Assembly (NCBI GenBank): GCA_031281685.1
Contig: JAITFA010000210.1
Coordinates: 1-6,362 of the forward strand
Reading direction: 5' to 3'
Origin: Treponema sp.
GTDB lineage: Bacteria; Spirochaetota; Spirochaetia; Treponematales; Breznakiellaceae
Length of the DNA stretch: 6,362 nucleotides
The position numbers and the translations under genes were made by a program. A model generated the notes under the pieces. It ran no database searches, had not been told where the DNA came from, and was given only the letters and a program-made list of their open reading frames with translations. This document shows, piece after piece, positions 5,552 through 6,362 of the stretch. Every line of letters begins with the position of its first letter. The first letter of the stretch is position 1.

Positions 5552-6362
5552 ATGGCATATAAGACACTCATCACCGGCTATCCCAGAATCGGCGAGAACA
5601 GAGAACTGAAAAAGGCGCTTGAGTCATACTGGGCGGGGGATATTCCTATAAACGAACTCAAAAAGAAGGCTGCTGCTTTGCGAAAGACTCACTGGCTTTT
5701 TCAAAAGGAAGTGGGCATTGATTTTATAAGCGTGAACGATTTTAGCTACTACGACACAATGCTCGACACCTGTGTCATGCTCGGCGCAATACCGCAGCGT
5801 TTCCGCATGATAGAAGATGCGGACGAGCGCTACTTTGCTATGGCGCGTGGGAACGCCGCGTCTTTGGCAATGACTATGACCAAGTGGTTTAACACGAACT
5901 ACCACTACATTATGCCTGAACTTGATGACAGCCTTGTATTCAAGGCGGACTCTTCAAAGCTCCTTGCGGAGTACGACGAGGCGCGTCGCCTTGGCATTGA
6001 GGGGAAAATCAACATCATAGGTCCCCTTACCTTTCTTGGGCTTTCAAAAACAAGCGGCGGCGCTGATCCCTACGACTACTTTGACGCGGCCTTGAGCGCG
6101 TACATACAGGTTGCGCGTGATATTGCGGCCCATACGGAGAGCGCCCTTATCCAATTTGACGAGCCTATTTTTGTGTGCGCCCCTTCCCCAAAGCAGCTTG
6201 AGCTGCTCAAGAAAGCCTATACCGTGCTAACTGCGGTAAGCGACAAGCTCCGCATCATTGTTACCACCTACTTTGAACGATCAAACGAGGCGACCGCCGT
6301 ACTGGGCGGCATACCGGTCTGGGGACTTGGGCTTGACTTTGTGCATGGAGCGCGGAACATCG
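5552..6362 (+). CDS. metE: Cobalamin-independent methionine synthase, N-terminal part
   Basis: The first 270 residues of a protein whose family is about 750-770 residues long; the gene leaves the window at the right edge. MetE transfers a methyl group from methyltetrahydropteroyl-triglutamate to homocysteine, making methionine without vitamin B12. The N-terminal signature 'TGYPRIGENRELK' (residues 8-20) and 'WAGDI' match the family start. Further conserved blocks are 'VNDFSYYDTMLDTCVMLG', 'MTKWFNTNYHYIMPE' and 'IIGPLTFLGLSK', then 'ALIQFDEPIFV'. The zinc ligands and homocysteine site are in the C-terminal half, not visible here. The ATG at 5552 is chosen because the family starts a few residues before G-P-R-I-G and a TGGAG lies just upstream. 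It has its own probable promoter and is likely a separate unit from the upstream operon. Confidence 0.95.
   Translation, partial: MAYKTLITGYPRIGENRELKKALESYWAGDIPINELKKKAAALRKTHWLFQKEVGIDFISVNDFSYYDTMLDTCVMLGAIPQRFRMIEDADERYFAMARGNAASLAMTMTKWFNTNYHYIMPELDDSLVFKADSSKLLAEYDEARRLGIEGKINIIGPLTFLGLSKTSGGADPYDYFDAALSAYIQVARDIAAHTESALIQFDEPIFVCAPSPKQLELLKKAYTVLTAVSDKLRIIVTTYFERSNEATAVLGGIPVWGLGLDFVHGARNI

Overview
The window looks like a chromosomal segment of a spirochaete, most likely a Treponema of the termite- or animal-gut type. This is inferred from gene content: a small clan-AA (retropepsin-like) aspartic protease, a DUF4469-type domain, and a replication-clamp-loader gene followed at once by a soluble PAS histidine kinase. 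No rRNA or other phylogenetic marker is present, so the assignment is tentative. G+C looks close to half.

Left part (1-1091): the 3' end of manA (mannose-6-phosphate isomerase) runs on the + strand, followed 12 bases later by a complete YaiI/YqxD (DUF188) gene. The last 26 bases of that gene overlap the 3' end of a convergent single-domain parvulin, ppiC, on the - strand.

Middle part (about 1100-2463): a decayed accessory region with no intact gene. Reading on the - strand towards ppiC, it holds a Gly/Ser/Thr/Val-coding repeat tract (about 1889-2285) whose identical units fall in different reading frames. Next comes a DUF4469-like domain split by a frameshift near 1612-1640, with no N-terminal partner domain. 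Last is a short stretch that resembles the tail of an IS200/IS605 tnpB plus its 3' hairpin. The hairpin ends just upstream of the ppiC ribosome binding site.

Right part (2464-6362): a + strand run of intact genes: clan-AA aspartic protease, a DNA polymerase III delta'/gamma-like clamp-loader protein, and a cytosolic PAS-HisKA-HATPase sensor kinase. Gaps are 22 and 9 bases, so this is probably one operon. A promoter-like 81-base gap then leads to metE (cobalamin-independent methionine synthase), which runs off the window. A perfect 10-bp hairpin followed by a T-run lies inside the first codons of the kinase gene and could attenuate it.

I found no clearly new multi-gene system. The points most worth a second look are the tnpB/omega-RNA-like remnant next to ppiC, the phase-shifting repeat tract of the DUF4469 pseudogene, and the terminator-like hairpin inside the kinase gene.
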